From Flavobacteriaceae bacterium (GTDB taxonomy: Bacteria > Bacteroidota > Bacteroidia > Flavobacteriales > Flavobacteriaceae): a stretch of 26,291 bases of DNA. The stretch spans positions 1 to 26,291 of the forward strand of contig DAOUPU010000010.1 of NCBI GenBank assembly GCA_030625995.1. The letters are read 5' to 3'. This document shows, piece by piece, positions 24,968 through 26,291 of the stretch (its first letter is position 1; each line of letters starts with the position of its first letter). The notes beneath the pieces were generated by a model. The model saw only the letters and a program-made list of their open reading frames with translations. It was not told the origin of the DNA and searched no databases. The position numbers were made by a program, and so were the translations under genes.

Positions 24968-26291
24968 ATGACTAAGATAGATCCATACATTCCTAAAAAT
25001 AAAATAAGAATCGTAACTGCTGCTTCTCTTTTTGACGGTCATGATGCTGCCATTAATATTATGAGGAGAATTATTCAAACAACAGGGGTTGAAGTAATTC
25101 ACCTGGGACATGACCGGAGCGTAGAAGAGGTTGTTAATACAGCTATTCAAGAAGATGCAAATGCTATTGCTTTGACTTCGTACCAAGGAGGGCACAACGA
25201 GTATTTCAAGTATATGTTTGATTTACTGCAAGAAAGAGGTGCGGGACAAATTAAAATTTTTGGTGGTGGTGGTGGTGTCATACTTCCAAGTGAAATAAAA
25301 GATTTAATGGATTATGGCATTACGAAAATTTATTCTCCCGATGACGGCAGAGAAATGGGATTGCAAGGCATGATCAATGAAATGGTTTCCTTATCTGATT
25401 TCAATCCGGCCGATTCCTTGGATAATGTCAAGGACATTGCTGTGAAAATTAAAAATAAGGATATCAATACAATTTCCAGATTGATAAGTTTGGCCGAAAA
25501 TAATCATAAAGAGTTCTTAAAAATATCCTCGGCCTCACTTGAAATTATTGGAAATTGTCCTGTTTTAGGAATCACCGGAACGGGTGGTGCTGGAAAGTCT
25601 TCCTTAGTAGATGAATTGGTTCGAAGGTTCTTATCAGATTTTTCAAAAAAAAATATCGCTATTGTCTCTGTTGATCCTTCCAAAAGGAGAACGGGCGGCG
25701 CTCTATTAGGAGATCGTATTCGCATGAATTCTATTAATAATGACAGAGTTTATATGCGCTCATTGGCAACCCGTCAATCCAATTTGGCATTGTCAAAATA
25801 TGTTAGTGATGCCCTCCACATTTTAAAAGCTGCACAATACGATCTAATTATATTAGAGACTTCGGGAATAGGGCAGTCGGATACTGAAATACTGGATCAC
25901 TCTGATGTGTCTCTATATGTTATGACACCCGAATATGGGGCTGCTACTCAATTAGAAAAGATTGATATGATCGATTTTGCTGATGTGATCGCACTTAATA
26001 AATTTGACAAAAAAGGGGCATTGGATGCACTTCGAGATGTTAAGAAACAGTATCAGAGAAATCACAACTTATGGGATGAGAACGTAGAGAACATGCCCGC
26101 TTATGGTACAATGGCATCACAATTTAACGATCCAGGGGTGAATGCATTATATAGTACCGTGATGAAAATTGTAAATCAAAAAACGAAAAGTAATTTAATC
26201 AGTAAATATAATGTCAGTAGTTCTTTAAGTGAGAAACAATTTATCATTCCTCAAAAAAGAGTACGCTATTTATCAGAAATTACGGAAAATA
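24968..26291 (+). CDS. icmF: Fused adenosylcobalamin-dependent acyl-CoA mutase IcmF, 5' part
   Basis: 441 complete codons before the right edge. The N-terminal B12-binding domain carries LFDGHDAAINIMRRI with the cobalt-ligand H25 and the loop FGGGGGVI; the G-protein (MeaB-like) domain follows, with P-loop GITGTGGAGKSS (201-212), a switch region SVDPSKRRTGGALLGDRIRM, ETSGIGQSD and NKFDKKGALDAL for guanine recognition. The order B12 domain, GTPase, then (beyond the edge) mutase domain is the IcmF arrangement, which rearranges isobutyryl-CoA and related acyl-CoAs and carries its own chaperone. Full IcmF is over 1,000 residues, so about 60 percent is missing. The substrate, isobutyryl-CoA versus other branched acyl-CoA, cannot be judged without the mutase domain. 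Confidence 0.9.
   Translation, partial: MTKIDPYIPKNKIRIVTAASLFDGHDAAINIMRRIIQTTGVEVIHLGHDRSVEEVVNTAIQEDANAIALTSYQGGHNEYFKYMFDLLQERGAGQIKIFGGGGGVILPSEIKDLMDYGITKIYSPDDGREMGLQGMINEMVSLSDFNPADSLDNVKDIAVKIKNKDINTISRLISLAENNHKEFLKISSASLEIIGNCPVLGITGTGGAGKSSLVDELVRRFLSDFSKKNIAIVSVDPSKRRTGGALLGDRIRMNSINNDRVYMRSLATRQSNLALSKYVSDALHILKAAQYDLIILETSGIGQSDTEILDHSDVSLYVMTPEYGAATQLEKIDMIDFADVIALNKFDKKGALDALRDVKKQYQRNHNLWDENVENMPAYGTMASQFNDPGVNALYSTVMKIVNQKTKSNLISKYNVSSSLSEKQFIIPQKRVRYLSEITEN

Noticed and set aside
25262..25276. Five GGT repeats resembling a microsatellite
   Set aside because: They encode the Gly-rich loop (FGGGGGVI) of the B12-binding domain of IcmF, a family feature and not a contingency repeat.

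Overview
The window looks like an ordinary chromosomal stretch of a low-GC (roughly one-third G+C by eye) member of the Bacteroidota, most likely a Flavobacteriales bacterium. Reasons: flavobacterial families throughout (DUF6452 lipoprotein, DUF6048 barrel, a DUF5723/PorP-like barrel, a GldL-like hairpin, SUI1-type factor, IcmF); promoters of the Bacteroidota form TTG-N17-23-TAnnTTTG; few visible Shine-Dalgarno sequences; and many tight ATGA-type overlaps. I see no rRNA, tRNA, CRISPR array, insertion sequence or prophage.

Layout. 1-192: start of a BASS-type transporter, running off the left edge. 351-2162: divergent saccharopine dehydrogenase and DUF423 membrane protein. 2171-4758: divergent dinB (Pol IV) and rlmD (23S rRNA m5U methyltransferase). 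4864-8574: compact co-directional block of DUF6452 lipoprotein, DUF6048 barrel, 2OG-Fe(II) oxygenase, two 55-residue membrane proteins, SUI1/YciH-like factor and nucleoside phosphorylase. 8628-8792: 54-residue lipoprotein. 9163-10770: pyrG behind a 370-base non-coding region with a strong promoter. 10795-11472: rhomboid protease, convergent with pyrG. 11721-12995: rarA. 13104-15594: an outer-membrane barrel gene followed by a secreted protein of unknown function with a duplicated Pro/Val/Glu linker. 15670-16350: YjjG-type HAD nucleotidase. 16399-21055: small cell-surface glycan locus (flippase and glycosyltransferase on +, FemAB-like transferase and polysaccharide deacetylase on -). 21135-21833: radC. 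21965-24835: trkA-trkH potassium uptake operon. 24968-end: 5' part of icmF, a fused B12-dependent acyl-CoA mutase.

How the genes work together. Most are housekeeping: nucleotide metabolism (pyrG, phosphorylase, YjjG), DNA damage tolerance and repair (dinB, rarA, radC), translation (rlmD, SUI1), K+ uptake (trkAH), and amino-acid or odd/branched acyl-CoA catabolism (saccharopine dehydrogenase, icmF). The less understood parts are the envelope genes: the DUF6452-DUF6048 pair, the two tiny membrane proteins before SUI1, the barrel plus linker-protein pair, and the glycan cluster, which shows no initiating sugar-phosphate transferase or polymerase in view. No clearly new defence or mobile system is visible. 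The best candidates for undescribed biology are the small-membrane-protein/SUI1 operon and the barrel plus linker-protein pair.
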